Assembly: GCA_964396785.1 (NCBI GenBank)
Contig: CAYNFU010000001.1
Coordinates: 12,298-76,297 of the forward strand
From: RBG-16-42-24 sp964396785
Lineage (GTDB): Bacteria > Patescibacteriota > Microgenomatia > UBA8517
Length of the DNA: 64,000 bases
Reading direction: 5' to 3'
Shown: in pieces, positions 9,158 to 18,293 of the stretch
How positions within the stretch are numbered: position 1 is the first letter of the stretch
How the letters are laid out: each line of letters begins with the position of its first letter
Notes under the pieces: generated by a model
What the model saw: the letters and a program-made list of their open reading frames with translations, nothing else
Databases searched by the model: none
Told to the model about the DNA's origin: nothing
Translations under genes and position numbers: made by a program

Positions 9158-9972
9158 ACCTTCCTTTTTACTTTTCTTAAAGGAGTCTCGAAAGCCGCGC
9201 GCATCCTGAAAGGCAAACTCATCTTTCCCCAGGGAGATGGGATAATTTTCGGCCTTTGCCGGAAAAAAACTTCAGGGTAAAAAAAATCTTTTGGAAATTC
9301 CACTCCTAGTTCATGCTTTAGTTTTTGCGGTCGTTTGACAACTATTTCGTCGGCTTTCCTATTACCTCCTCTAGGCAAAAGAGAAAAGTGCATGTATGGC
9401 ACATCGACAAAGTAAATTTTCTTAGGATCTCTATCTTGAATCATTACACCATTTTCATCAATCCAACCCTGTGTCCCGTGTGGACGAAGGGATGTAAGCC
9501 CAGGAATCCTTCTATTTACTGCCCGGAGGGAGACATGTCCTTTCTTACCAGCAAGCTCGTACATTCCTGCAGCTTCTTCTTGCCGATGGTAAATATCTCC
9601 AATGGGATAAATCATCCTTACAATAAATGATTCAGCCTTATTACCCTTCTTATTAATTGTGTCTACAACTCCCTTAATTGAATCTTCCCACCAAACTTCG
9701 TCACCATCGAGAATAATAAACCAGTCCGAATCTGTTTGGTTAAGCATCTCTTGCCGAACTAAAGTGAAATCATCCGCGCCTTCTTGCTTAACCTGCCGAA
9801 AGTCTATTTTTTCAGGAAATCGGTTTATTAGCTCTTTACAAATTTCAGGAGTCTTATCTGTGCTTCCTGTATCCCAAAGAAGGACTTTGTCGACAAACGG
9901 GGCAACAGAAGCTACAGAATACCATAAATACTTTTCCTCGTTTTTAACCAGGGTGTGTGCCCAAATATTCAT
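9133..9972 (-). CDS. GT2 family glycosyltransferase
   Basis: The 279-residue protein has the GT-A entry ...HTLVKNEEKYL (7-17), WDTGSTDKTPE (33-43) and a D-x-D as DGD at 89-91, followed by EVWW. The NEEKYL and WDTGSTD forms are typical of the GT2 subgroup often found in SPBc2-type or surface-glycan loci. The C-terminal half is basic (FRQRPKIIPSPWGKMSLPFRMR) and has no strong membrane helix. It overlaps the flippase stop as ATGA and overlaps the downstream methyltransferase by 25 bp. Substrate unknown. Confidence 0.92.
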   Translation of the reverse strand: MNIWAHTLVKNEEKYLWYSVASVAPFVDKVLLWDTGSTDKTPEICKELINRFPEKIDFRQVKQEGADDFTLVRQEMLNQTDSDWFIILDGDEVWWEDSIKGVVDTINKKGNKAESFIVRMIYPIGDIYHRQEEAAGMYELAGKKGHVSLRAVNRRIPGLTSLRPHGTQGWIDENGVMIQDRDPKKIYFVDVPYMHFSLLPRGGNRKADEIVVKRPQKLKHELGVEFPKDFFYPEVFFRQRPKIIPSPWGKMSLPFRMRAAFETPLRKVKRKVWRSKVGY

Positions 9973-11249
9973 TTTTTGGACCAGTAGTAGTTATAAACTA
10001 TCGTCCAGGAAAATATCGCAAGAACTAGACCAACAACAAAGAATGCTACAAGTGGACCGTATGGGCCAATTTTAGGAATAAGAAGGAGGTTTAATAAAAA
10101 TATTGCAGCTAGCTGAAAGAAAGAAAAATAGCCAATATAAATCGGTTTTTTCATTGAATAGATTATGGCTGTTACTGGTGTGGTCGCAAGTATGAAGGGT
10201 ACCATCGAAGCCGCAAAAGCTTGGAAAATTGGTACTGCAGGAAGATACTTAACCCCAAAAAGTAGACTAATAAAAGGTCTCGCAATAATTATCCAGACTA
10301 TTACTCCAATTACTATCAAAAGTGTGGCTAAGGTCGATTTAATAACATACCCTTTCTCCTTCTCCCTATCGTCGAATGCCGCAAGTCTGGTGGCCAAAAC
10401 CACCGAGAAGGAAGAAATAAGAACGGTAACAAAAAGAGCCAACCTTTGGGCTATGGAATATTGCCCAACCACCTCCGCTCCCATAAAAACGGCTAGCATC
10501 TGCAAATCGATGCGTCCTGATATTGCTGAAACTATCCTATTTACTCCTACCCAACCCGAAAAACGAAGGAGCTTGGAGTAAACTTCGCCCGGTGTGTCGA
10601 TTATTAAAAAAGATACACCGAGAAAGATAAGACCCGACACAACGGCCATAATAGTCCCTAATGTAAATGAAATAAACGATGTAGAAAGAGTGAGGGCCCC
10701 TGCGAAAAAGAATGATCCCACGGCCAAAACTCTAATAATACCCAGAGATATATCAACGGAGATAGAAGCTACAAAGCGTTTGTATGCCTGAAGTGCCGAA
10801 GGGAAATAACCCCAAAACATAAGCCCAAACGACAAAACAACACTCCAATAAACCATATTTATATCGCTGCTCGCAAGAAGTCTTTTGGCGACAATTGGGG
10901 CAAAAGCCAGCAAAGCAAGAGAAAGTAGCGAAACTACAACAAGTCTTGCAACCAACGATGCTTTGAGATATCTCCAGGCGTTCTCTTTATCTCCCTTAGC
11001 TGTAAAACTGGCTACAAAAGAGACCAGTCCTGCCGAAATCCCGATATCTGCAACTGAGGAAATGATAGTCACAAGGTTATTTACCGCTGAAAAAACCCCA
11101 AAGTCTCCTACCGAGAGTCCTCGTGCAATAATTAAGGTAAACAAAAACCCCAAAAAGGCTGAGACTATGTTTCCACCAAATAAAACGTAGGTGTCTCTCG
11201 CGGATTGTGACTTTGCAAGTCCTACGGCCTTATTGATATAAGCTCTCAC
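9969..11249 (-). CDS. Wzx-type oligosaccharide flippase (MOP superfamily)
   Basis: The 426-residue protein is almost entirely hydrophobic with the flippase opening TYVLFGGNIVSAFLGFLFTLIIARGLSVGDFGVFSAVNNLV, in which 'ar.Ls..dfG.fs' is the characteristic loop after helix 1. About 12 helices are expected. Proteins of this family move polyprenyl-diphosphate-linked oligosaccharides from the inner to the outer face of the membrane. The start is GTG, with TACAAT 7 nt upstream and no ribosome binding site. It is coupled by ATGA to the GT2 gene downstream. A second flippase lies at 61205, so two export routes may exist. Confidence 0.93.
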   Translation of the reverse strand: MRAYINKAVGLAKSQSARDTYVLFGGNIVSAFLGFLFTLIIARGLSVGDFGVFSAVNNLVTIISSVADIGISAGLVSFVASFTAKGDKENAWRYLKASLVARLVVVSLLSLALLAFAPIVAKRLLASSDINMVYWSVVLSFGLMFWGYFPSALQAYKRFVASISVDISLGIIRVLAVGSFFFAGALTLSTSFISFTLGTIMAVVSGLIFLGVSFLIIDTPGEVYSKLLRFSGWVGVNRIVSAISGRIDLQMLAVFMGAEVVGQYSIAQRLALFVTVLISSFSVVLATRLAAFDDREKEKGYVIKSTLATLLIVIGVIVWIIIARPFISLLFGVKYLPAVPIFQAFAASMVPFILATTPVTAIIYSMKKPIYIGYFSFFQLAAIFLLNLLLIPKIGPYGPLVAFFVVGLVLAIFSWTIVYNYYWSKK

Positions 11250-11256
11250 TAGTCAA

Positions 11257-11262
11257 ATTGTA
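11257..11262 (-). promoter_or_regulatory. -10 box of a putative leaderless promoter for the flippase at 9969
   Basis: Minus-strand TACAAT lies 7 nt upstream of the GTG start in a 30-bp intergenic gap. No -35 match and no Shine-Dalgarno sequence is seen. Confidence 0.4.
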
Positions 11263-11279
11263 GCCGAAAGAAGCCTAAT

Positions 11280-12023
11280 TCAAAAGTTCTTTCGATATTT
11301 GAAACCCACACCCCTCTTTAAGAGTAGCTTTATAAGCTCTTTCAAGTAATATTGGGGGCTGTCGATAAAAAAGAGAGTTCTTCCCTTCTTAATTTTTGAG
11401 CTTTGTTTTTTGAGATACTTATCGTATTCGTCTATCAATTTATGAATATTCAGGTCATCTCCTTTTTCGTAGCCAACCCTCGCCTCCCAATAATGTATAA
11501 ATTCCTCTTCCCCTTCCCAACCTACTATTTGAAAGGCATGTGTATATAAAATCGAATAATTCTTGGGGATTATTCTTATTCCTTTCCCTTTTTTATAAAA
11601 AAACCATTTATGGTGCCCTTTACCCGGAATGCGTCTAGCTCCGGTTAACCATTCGCTGAAATTGATATGCGAAAAAACCATGTCAGCTCCCATAGATGGG
11701 GTAACGATTAGTCCCCTTTTTGCCACACGTCCCATCTCTTCGATTACTAAAAACGGATTAGTTAAATCCTCAAGCGTGTGTGAACAGAGACAAAAGTCGA
11801 ATTCCTTATCGCCAAAAGGAAGTTTATCTCTCGTTACATCTAACCTGACAAAGTTTTTGGCTCTAAGTTTACTCGGGCCGTACGGAGCTTCTTCAGGGGC
11901 AATTATATCAACGAGTGTATCCACCCGGATCTCGTCCCTTTGTCTCATGCTTCCTCCTATATCCAAAACTTTATCTTTGGGTCTTATTTTGAAGCGGGAA
12001 ATTATTTCTCTATCGCTAATCAT
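11280..12023 (-). CDS. Class I SAM-dependent methyltransferase
   Basis: In this 247-residue protein motif I is VLDIGGS (19-25), with Ser where the usual third Gly-rich position lies. DKEFDFCLCSHTLEDLTNPF (72-91) matches the post-II/III region of Methyltransf_11 proteins. The C-terminal half holds a basic, aromatic stretch (GKGHHKWFFYKKGKGIRI) that could contact an anionic acceptor. Its ATG overlaps the GT-C stop as ATGA. A 30-bp gap with a promoter separates it from the flippase downstream. Glycan methylation is the contextual inference. Confidence 0.85.
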   Translation of the reverse strand: MISDREIISRFKIRPKDKVLDIGGSMRQRDEIRVDTLVDIIAPEEAPYGPSKLRAKNFVRLDVTRDKLPFGDKEFDFCLCSHTLEDLTNPFLVIEEMGRVAKRGLIVTPSMGADMVFSHINFSEWLTGARRIPGKGHHKWFFYKKGKGIRIIPKNYSILYTHAFQIVGWEGEEEFIHYWEARVGYEKGDDLNIHKLIDEYDKYLKKQSSKIKKGRTLFFIDSPQYYLKELIKLLLKRGVGFKYRKNF

Positions 12024-13564
12024 TGGTTTCTTACAAGAAGAATTGCGCGGGCCCCTTGTCTTTCGTAAGTCTCCTCCGGAGAGATTTCAAATTCCCCCGC
12101 TAATATATAATTCTCTAAAATGAAGCTTCCCTCAATTTTATCGGGGTTAAAAAAAACCTGTCTCCACTCCGGCCCCATATAATAATTTTCATCATCAATT
12201 AAATAACTAGTGAGATAAATTGCGTCTACTTCATCATCAAGTCCCTCAAGCTGCTTCGGTTCTAGGGGATACCAAATTGTTTTTCTTTCACCATACCAAC
12301 TCCCCCACGTGTCAAGATTGGTAACGATAATATCGTCGGGGTTGGTGTTTTCTTTTAGAATCCTGGAAAGGGCGACATAAACAGGCGGTTTTCCTTTATT
12401 AATGGTCTTTGCCTTAAATCTGGAATCCAAGAAAATCACACCCAGACTCTGCCCTACAACAAAAATAAAAATTAAAAGCGAGGAAACTATAGCCATAGTC
12501 TTACTCTTACTAAATATTTTCTTTACTACCCATACTAAGGAAGCTGTGGCAAATAGGTAAATTAAGGGAACAACTGGGTGAAGATATCTAAAAAAGGGAA
12601 TCGTCAGCGCCGTGACTAAAAAAGTAACTACAACCATAAATATGGTCGAAAGCTTTAGATAGTTTTCAATTTTATTCTTCGACCAAACAAAAAGGCCGAT
12701 AATAAAAATGGCCCACATATATGGCGAGACAATTTGGGGTAGTAGTTTGTAGAAATTATAGAGGTTATAAAAAACTTTTTTAAATAAAGCAATCATGTTT
12801 GTTTCCTGTACCGCTCCTCTTAAGGCGTTGGAGGCTGCCTGACCAGGAAGGTGTTGGGTAATAGCAAAAAGCCCCTGTTTTGAAACAAACAAATATAAGA
12901 AGGAACCGACAACGAAAAACGCTAAGAAATATCCAAGTGCCTTTTTAGGTTGAAAGTGGAGTAAGAAAAATAGGAGTGTGAGGCCAAAAATATAAATTAT
13001 TCCCTGTGCTCGTGTGAAATAAATCAAAACTAAAACTAAAAATCCTAAGATATTGGCCCATCTCTTTTTTAAAGCAAAAAGAAAAGCCCCAAGAACTATC
13101 TCGAATGCAAATAATGTTTCGGAGGCGCCGCTTAAGGCATATTCTAAGAAGTTAAAATTAAAAGCAACTGAGATTGCTCCCAATAATCCTACAAGCTTTC
13201 CCCACAACTTTTTACCAAGAAAATATGTTGTCAAAACTAACAAAAGATAAAAGAGAGATGAAGTCGCAATAACGCTTGAATCCGAAACACCAAATATTTT
13301 AAGAAACCCTGCAATGACAAGGGGCATGACTGGCTTAGTCCAACGGGAAACTGAAACCAAATTCTCAAATCCTAATGCTTTTGAAGTAAAGTTGGAAAAA
13401 TTTGAAGAATAACCGTTTCCACTAGCAATATTCCTTGCAACATCTGCGAATTTTGCGCCATCAGAAAAATTGAGATAGTTTCCGGTCCAAAATCTTCTCG
13501 TGACAATGAGAAGTAAAATTAACAAAAGGCATGCAGCTAATATGGGTAAGAGTTTTCGCACCAC
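12020..13564 (-). CDS. GT39/ArnT-like membrane glycosyltransferase
   Basis: The 514-residue GT-C protein has a first outer loop with YLNFSDGAKFADVARNIASGNGYS (D35, D41), the 'aD...y...A..i..G.Gys' signature of PMT/ArnT-like enzymes. About ten helices follow, then a roughly 120-residue outer C-terminal domain from VALSRILKENTNPDDIIVTNLDTWGSWYGERKT. The start is GTG (second codon also GTG). A perfect extended -10 (TGGTATAAT) sits 6 nt upstream, so this gene probably heads a transcript despite lying inside the array. It is coupled by ATGA to the methyltransferase downstream. Donor is presumably a polyprenyl-phosphate sugar. Confidence 0.87.
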   Translation of the reverse strand: MVRKLLPILAACLLLILLLIVTRRFWTGNYLNFSDGAKFADVARNIASGNGYSSNFSNFTSKALGFENLVSVSRWTKPVMPLVIAGFLKIFGVSDSSVIATSSLFYLLLVLTTYFLGKKLWGKLVGLLGAISVAFNFNFLEYALSGASETLFAFEIVLGAFLFALKKRWANILGFLVLVLIYFTRAQGIIYIFGLTLLFFLLHFQPKKALGYFLAFFVVGSFLYLFVSKQGLFAITQHLPGQAASNALRGAVQETNMIALFKKVFYNLYNFYKLLPQIVSPYMWAIFIIGLFVWSKNKIENYLKLSTIFMVVVTFLVTALTIPFFRYLHPVVPLIYLFATASLVWVVKKIFSKSKTMAIVSSLLIFIFVVGQSLGVIFLDSRFKAKTINKGKPPVYVALSRILKENTNPDDIIVTNLDTWGSWYGERKTIWYPLEPKQLEGLDDEVDAIYLTSYLIDDENYYMGPEWRQVFFNPDKIEGSFILENYILAGEFEISPEETYERQGARAILLVRNQ

Positions 13565-13570
13565 AGCCAG

Positions 13571-13579
13571 ATTATACCA
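13571..13579 (-). promoter_or_regulatory. Extended -10 promoter for the gene at 12020-13564
   Basis: Minus-strand TGGTATAAT is a perfect TGnTATAAT element ending 6 nt before the first GTG. It lies in a 47-bp gap with no ribosome binding site. This is the strongest example of the window's leaderless-promoter pattern. Confidence 0.6.
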
Positions 13580-13611
13580 CCGGGCGAAGAACGATAACTA
13601 CCCGTTAATCA

Positions 13612-15435
13612 TTATCTAATCGAGTAAACTCTGCACGACTGCTTGTTAAAAACTTCTTTTTTCGAGTTTAATAAAGCTTTTTCCAATTCCAACCTACCGT
13701 CTATATCAAGCATGTTAGAATTTTTATCCTTATTTATCAAAAACTGCTCTTTATAGGAAATGTTTATGTAAAGATACTCTACCTCCTCTGGTAACTTGGT
13801 ATTTTTCCCAAAGTCTCCGGGATAATAAAACACATCTTCCTGGCTGTAGAAAGCCGAAGCATAAGGATCCCATAAATTAATTGCTTTAGATTTGGGATTT
13901 TCCTGAACCAATGAAACAACATCAATTAAACAACCAATGTTACCTTTATAAAATTCATTGTAATTCCCGGTTGAAAGATATCTCAAATCATTAATCTTGT
14001 TCTTCCATGCTGGCCACAAAGGGGATTTCGGAAAACTTAAAAGAACCACGAGCACCAAAAATACGCCAAGGAGTTTATTTTTACCCAAAAACTGACCTAA
14101 TACAAAATAGATAAAAATGGGAGCGACAAGGATATATCGCACAAGTTGATTCCCTACATAGAAATTAAAAAGGAAAAGGTAAATAGAAAATATTAATAAA
14201 TAGATAGAATAGATATTTAGTTTTTTCTTACCCAAAATACCAAATAAAAAGATTGCAGCCCCTGAAAATATTATGCCGGCCTCATTTGTATAGTTTTCTT
14301 TTAATTGCTGCCACAAAACCTCAAGAGTTCTGGGAAAGTGAGGGTCAAGCTGGGTTTGGATAACGAGGTTATAAGCTTTTTCGGAAAATCCCTGGTGTCC
14401 AAAAATAAGAGGGTAAATAGGGTTTCCGTACAAAAAGAGGTTTTTAAAATACCAAAACCCACCCGCTAAAAGCCCCAACAAAATACTTTTTAAAAGAAAG
14501 GGAGAAAATTTCTTAAAGCTCTTTTCTCTCAATCCTTCAATTAAAAATAGGAGGCCATAGAAGGGCAAGAAATAAGTAGCTGTATATTTTTGCCCGAGTG
14601 AGTAGCTGGCAAATACTAAAGAAGGAATAATCAGATAGTAAATTTTTTTCTTCGTCGCGACAAGAAGAAGAATAACAGCTATAAATTGATAAATGGCTTG
14701 ATTTAAATCTATGTAGGAGGTTGAAAGAACTGGAATAAGATTACCGCTCAAACTTAAAGCAATCCCTATCGCAAGCCAGGCAGTACCACCCACTCCAAAA
14801 AGATTTTTGAGAGCCCAACGGATAAAAAATAAAAATACGACAAAGTTTACTAAATAGAGAATACTTGCGATTGAAGGATAGCCAAACGACAAAAGGTATC
14901 CTAGTGAAGCGAACGCTTCAGAAGAATATGGAAAATTGCCGTAAAACAATGAGAACGGCTCGTAAAAATAATTATATGGACTATCTTTTAAAAGCGGGAA
15001 ATCTACATTACCTTGGGCAATTTCTCTTACTACTGGCTCATGATAAACAACTTCGTCCCAGGCGATAGGTGGAAGGAGGGCTCGAAGAATATAGATAGCC
15101 AATAATGTAATAAGCGTTAAAAGTAAAATTCTCGATAACAAATCCTTTGGAAAATTATATGTTCTAAGTCGCTTGAGAAAGAAAATGATTCCAGAAACAA
15201 AAAATGGAAATAAAAAAGCAAGTAAAAAAATTAAGTTTGTGGGATACGAAAAAAGAAGCCCAGAAATAATTGTTACCAGCGAAATAAATACTTCTCCCAA
15301 GAAAAAAATTACTGATGTCTCCGGAAGCTTTTTGCCGAGCAGTTTCTTCCATATAAAAAGACCCACCCCTAGGCAAGAGGAGAATGTAAATAATAACGAG
15401 GCGAGCAAAATCAAAAGTTTTAAGAGGTTATCCAT
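13612..15435 (-). CDS. Large GT-C-type membrane glycosyltransferase
   Basis: The 607-residue protein has three or four helices before the first catalytic-type loop, which reads LPPIAWDEVVYHEPVVREIAQG (D127-E128). The W-D-E-x2-Y-H form is typical of a GT39-like subgroup with an extended N-terminus. Many helices follow, and the last 100 residues (from LIDVVSLVQENPKSKAINLWDPYA) form an outer domain. The start overlaps the end of the carbamoyltransferase by 8 bp, suggesting a shared transcript. The 47-bp gap after its stop holds the promoter for the next gene and no terminator hairpin. Confidence 0.85.
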   Translation of the reverse strand: MDNLLKLLILLASLLFTFSSCLGVGLFIWKKLLGKKLPETSVIFFLGEVFISLVTIISGLLFSYPTNLIFLLAFLFPFFVSGIIFFLKRLRTYNFPKDLLSRILLLTLITLLAIYILRALLPPIAWDEVVYHEPVVREIAQGNVDFPLLKDSPYNYFYEPFSLFYGNFPYSSEAFASLGYLLSFGYPSIASILYLVNFVVFLFFIRWALKNLFGVGGTAWLAIGIALSLSGNLIPVLSTSYIDLNQAIYQFIAVILLLVATKKKIYYLIIPSLVFASYSLGQKYTATYFLPFYGLLFLIEGLREKSFKKFSPFLLKSILLGLLAGGFWYFKNLFLYGNPIYPLIFGHQGFSEKAYNLVIQTQLDPHFPRTLEVLWQQLKENYTNEAGIIFSGAAIFLFGILGKKKLNIYSIYLLIFSIYLFLFNFYVGNQLVRYILVAPIFIYFVLGQFLGKNKLLGVFLVLVVLLSFPKSPLWPAWKNKINDLRYLSTGNYNEFYKGNIGCLIDVVSLVQENPKSKAINLWDPYASAFYSQEDVFYYPGDFGKNTKLPEEVEYLYINISYKEQFLINKDKNSNMLDIDGRLELEKALLNSKKEVFNKQSCRVYSIR

Positions 15436-17203
15436 TTCTCCTAGTTACAATATAATTCCCAAGCACAAGCTCGTCTATACAATTCCACAAAAGGTGCTTG
15501 ATTGCATCATCGGGGGAATTGACAATCGGTAGCCCATGCTTATTAAAACTTGTATTTAATATAACTGGTATTCCTGTGAGCTTTTGGAATTCTCGGATAA
15601 GTCGATAATAGAGGGCGTTGGAGCTTTTACTTACAGAGTTTGGGCGCCCGGTCTTATCAATATGAATAGCCGCTTCAATATCTTTTACCTTCCCTTTTTT
15701 TACGTCAAATGCCATTGTCATAAAAGGACTTTCTTTAAAATTCTCAAAATATTCCTCTCCGTACTCCACCAAAATACTAGGTGCAAATGGCATGAACCAC
15801 TCACGGTTTTTAAGAGTATTATTGAGCTTTTCTTTTATATCCATTCTCCTGGGATCAATAAGCACACTCCGATAACCTAACGCCCTGGGTCCCCATTCGA
15901 ATCTTCCCTGAAACCAGCCAATTACTTTGCCCTCTAGTAGCTTTTTCGCAACCAGCTTTGTAATATCTCTTTGTTTTCCGTAAACGATGCGTTTTCCCTG
16001 AGCTTTGATGGCTCTTTCAATTTCACTAGTAGAATACCCCGTACCCCAAGAAACGTCTTTAATTTGCGGGGGTAATTTTTTGAAACCGACTTTCTCTGAA
16101 TATAGCTCAAGAGCAGCTCCCAAAGCCGTTCCCCCGTCTCCAGCGTTTGGGTGCACAAAAACGTCCCTTACTCCCTTTATTTGAGATATCTTCATGTTCA
16201 TCTTAACATTTAAAAAGAGGCCTCCTGCCAAAACCAAGTTTGGGGTTTTGTATTTTGAAACAAGGTATTCAAAATATTTGACAGCTTCCTCCTCCAAAAT
16301 AAGCTGGGCTGCGGCAGCCACTTGTTCCTTCCCGTGCTTTTTAATTAACTTGTTCAAGAGTTTTCCAACAGGAAGAGATTCGAATATCGGACGAAATTCT
16401 TTCCTAAGAGAAAAAAACATCTCTACCCAAAGAGGTGACTTATCCCACTTACCTCTTTTAAAAACTGGGGCAATTTTCCTTAAAGGTTTATACACAAGTG
16501 CCGGGTTCCCATAAGCTGCAAGCCCCATCGTCTTACCTTCACCGTCCCCAGGTGTAAAACCAAGAGCTTGGGTAATGGATGTATAAAAAAGCCCAATTGA
16601 TGAGTTTACTTTTATCTCCTCTTGACATTCCCCAACAAGATTTTCGTCACAAACATACACTGAACCAGAAATCAATTCTCCATTTTCTTTTGGACCAAAG
16701 GCGTCCATACAAACAGCCAAAGCCTTTTTGTATCCTGCCGTAAAATATGCACTTGCAGCGTGAGATAGATGGTGACCAACATATACGAGTTTTTTATTTG
16801 TTAAAAATTTCTTGGCCTTCTTTCCCTTTTCATTTTGAATAAACTCTCCTTTTAGTATTTTGAGACAGTCGAATATGAAATAAATTTTCCTCCCTCTTAT
16901 CCAAAACCAAAGTGCTTTAATTAAATCTACCAAGTCTTGCCCGAGAAAAGGCTGAAAGAAATATCTTTTGGGATAACCAATCGCAATCAAATCAACATCT
17001 TTCTTTGAAGTTTTTGTAAAACGTAAAGCTTCTTTAATTGAATTTATGGGAAAACTTTTATCGTGCTTAATCCTGGTGTATCTTTCCTCGGAGGCCGCAA
17101 AAAGAACCTTACCATTTCTTATTAATACTGCACTATTATCGTGAAAGGAGGTAGAAAGACCTGTAACACCCAAAATTGTATTTACTCTATTCTTGGAATT
17201 CAT
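15428..17203 (-). CDS. NodU/CmcH family carbamoyltransferase
   Basis: The 591-residue protein matches the full family length. The N-terminal Kae1-like domain has FHDNSAVLIRNGKVLFAASEE (from 20) and the metal-binding VGHHLSHAASAYF (H144, H145, H148) with D167. AGGLFLNVKMN is the conserved 'GG...N...N' element. The C-terminal YrdC-like/Carbam_trans_C domain has GRFEWGPRALGYRSVLIDPR. Relatives such as NodU and TobZ transfer a carbamoyl group from carbamoyl phosphate, through carbamoyl-AMP, to a sugar hydroxyl. Here it probably carbamoylates a residue of the surface glycan. No ribosome binding site precedes the ATG in the 16-bp gap after the GT2 gene. Confidence 0.95.
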   Translation of the reverse strand: MNSKNRVNTILGVTGLSTSFHDNSAVLIRNGKVLFAASEERYTRIKHDKSFPINSIKEALRFTKTSKKDVDLIAIGYPKRYFFQPFLGQDLVDLIKALWFWIRGRKIYFIFDCLKILKGEFIQNEKGKKAKKFLTNKKLVYVGHHLSHAASAYFTAGYKKALAVCMDAFGPKENGELISGSVYVCDENLVGECQEEIKVNSSIGLFYTSITQALGFTPGDGEGKTMGLAAYGNPALVYKPLRKIAPVFKRGKWDKSPLWVEMFFSLRKEFRPIFESLPVGKLLNKLIKKHGKEQVAAAAQLILEEEAVKYFEYLVSKYKTPNLVLAGGLFLNVKMNMKISQIKGVRDVFVHPNAGDGGTALGAALELYSEKVGFKKLPPQIKDVSWGTGYSTSEIERAIKAQGKRIVYGKQRDITKLVAKKLLEGKVIGWFQGRFEWGPRALGYRSVLIDPRRMDIKEKLNNTLKNREWFMPFAPSILVEYGEEYFENFKESPFMTMAFDVKKGKVKDIEAAIHIDKTGRPNSVSKSSNALYYRLIREFQKLTGIPVILNTSFNKHGLPIVNSPDDAIKHLLWNCIDELVLGNYIVTRRNG

Positions 17204-17219
17204 GGTTAAGGAAAGTATT

Positions 17220-18293
17220 TTACATTTTCTCGGGCAGAGGATTTATTAGGTGAGTCTTAATAGTCTCTATAAGAAAAATCCACATATCTAAAAGTATGAC
17301 TGTGCCTGCCAATACTATTTCATATTTTAAATAATTGTCGGAAAGGTAGAAAAAAGAAATTATAGTGATTAAATTAACCATAATAACGATAAAAACCAGG
17401 GGCAATTTGTTAATCAATCTTACTATTTTACTTTCCTCTTTATTAATAGCGAAGTTTAACATTTTTGCAGCCACAAGCGAGAATGCTAAAACTATTGCCA
17501 GCATAAAGAAAAGAAACGATAGACTAAATGAACGATTAAATAGTACAATCGCCGTAAGAAAAAGGGCCGACATCGGCATTAATAAAGAATTCGGTTTGAT
17601 AAGAACGATTGTCTTTAGATTTCGCCACCCGTCTGTAAATCTCGACAATCTTGGGGGACTACCCCTCTTGTCTTTATAAAGACTAATAGGCACTTCAGCA
17701 TACCTTCCTTTATTTAAGGATGTCTTTATTAGTAGCTCACTGTCCCATTCCATACCAGAGTTTCTCATGTGCAACTTTTCATAAAAGGATTTTTTAACAA
17801 GTCTCATTCCAGAGTTCGAATCGGTGGTGTTAATCCCATAGAGCTTGCGAATTAAAAAAGTAAGTATTGGGGTCCCAATATATCGATTCAAAAATGGCAT
17901 TGCACCGGGGTGGATTTTCCCTTTGAATCGAGAACCTAACACCAAGTCGTATTTTTTTACCAAGAATTTCATAAACTTCCCCAGCTCATAAAAATCATAA
18001 CTCATGTCAGCATCCGCAAAAAAAACATAAACACCACTCGAATTAAGTATTCCCCAGTGAAGTGCCGCCCCGTATCCCCTGATAGGAACTTTGACCAATT
18101 TTGCCTTTTTAGTAGATCTCACTATCTTTAGCGAATTGTCCGTGCTTCCATTATCGGCAACTATCAATTCGAAAGAATCATTAAAATATCTTTCGGCAGC
18201 AGTGTATGCCGCAAAAATCGCATCACGAATAGTCTTTTCTTCATTAAGGCAAGGAATTACAATTGACAAAATTATTTTTTTACGTTTTCTCAT
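17220..18293 (-). CDS. GT2 polyprenyl-phosphate-sugar synthase-like transferase with membrane domain
   Basis: The 357-residue protein has a GT-A domain with SIVIPCLNEEKTI (10-22), VADNGSTDNS (45-54), D-x-D as DAD (94-96) and the conserved DSNSGMRLVKKSF region where dolichyl-phosphate-glucose/mannose synthases show 'd..cGfr...'. From about residue 235 there are roughly four membrane helices. This architecture is typical of enzymes that make polyprenyl-phosphate-linked hexoses for GT-C enzymes outside the membrane. It overlaps the GT-C gene upstream by 14 bp, which supports a donor-supply partnership. The exact sugar is not readable. Confidence 0.92.
   Translation of the reverse strand: MRKRKKIILSIVIPCLNEEKTIRDAIFAAYTAAERYFNDSFELIVADNGSTDNSLKIVRSTKKAKLVKVPIRGYGAALHWGILNSSGVYVFFADADMSYDFYELGKFMKFLVKKYDLVLGSRFKGKIHPGAMPFLNRYIGTPILTFLIRKLYGINTTDSNSGMRLVKKSFYEKLHMRNSGMEWDSELLIKTSLNKGRYAEVPISLYKDKRGSPPRLSRFTDGWRNLKTIVLIKPNSLLMPMSALFLTAIVLFNRSFSLSFLFFMLAIVLAFSLVAAKMLNFAINKEESKIVRLINKLPLVFIVIMVNLITIISFFYLSDNYLKYEIVLAGTVILLDMWIFLIETIKTHLINPLPEKM

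Noticed and set aside
14865..15880. Plus-strand open frames opposite the 13612 and 15428 genes
   Set aside because: They are antisense shadows. The minus-strand products are a full-length GT-C protein and a full-length carbamoyltransferase with all motifs.
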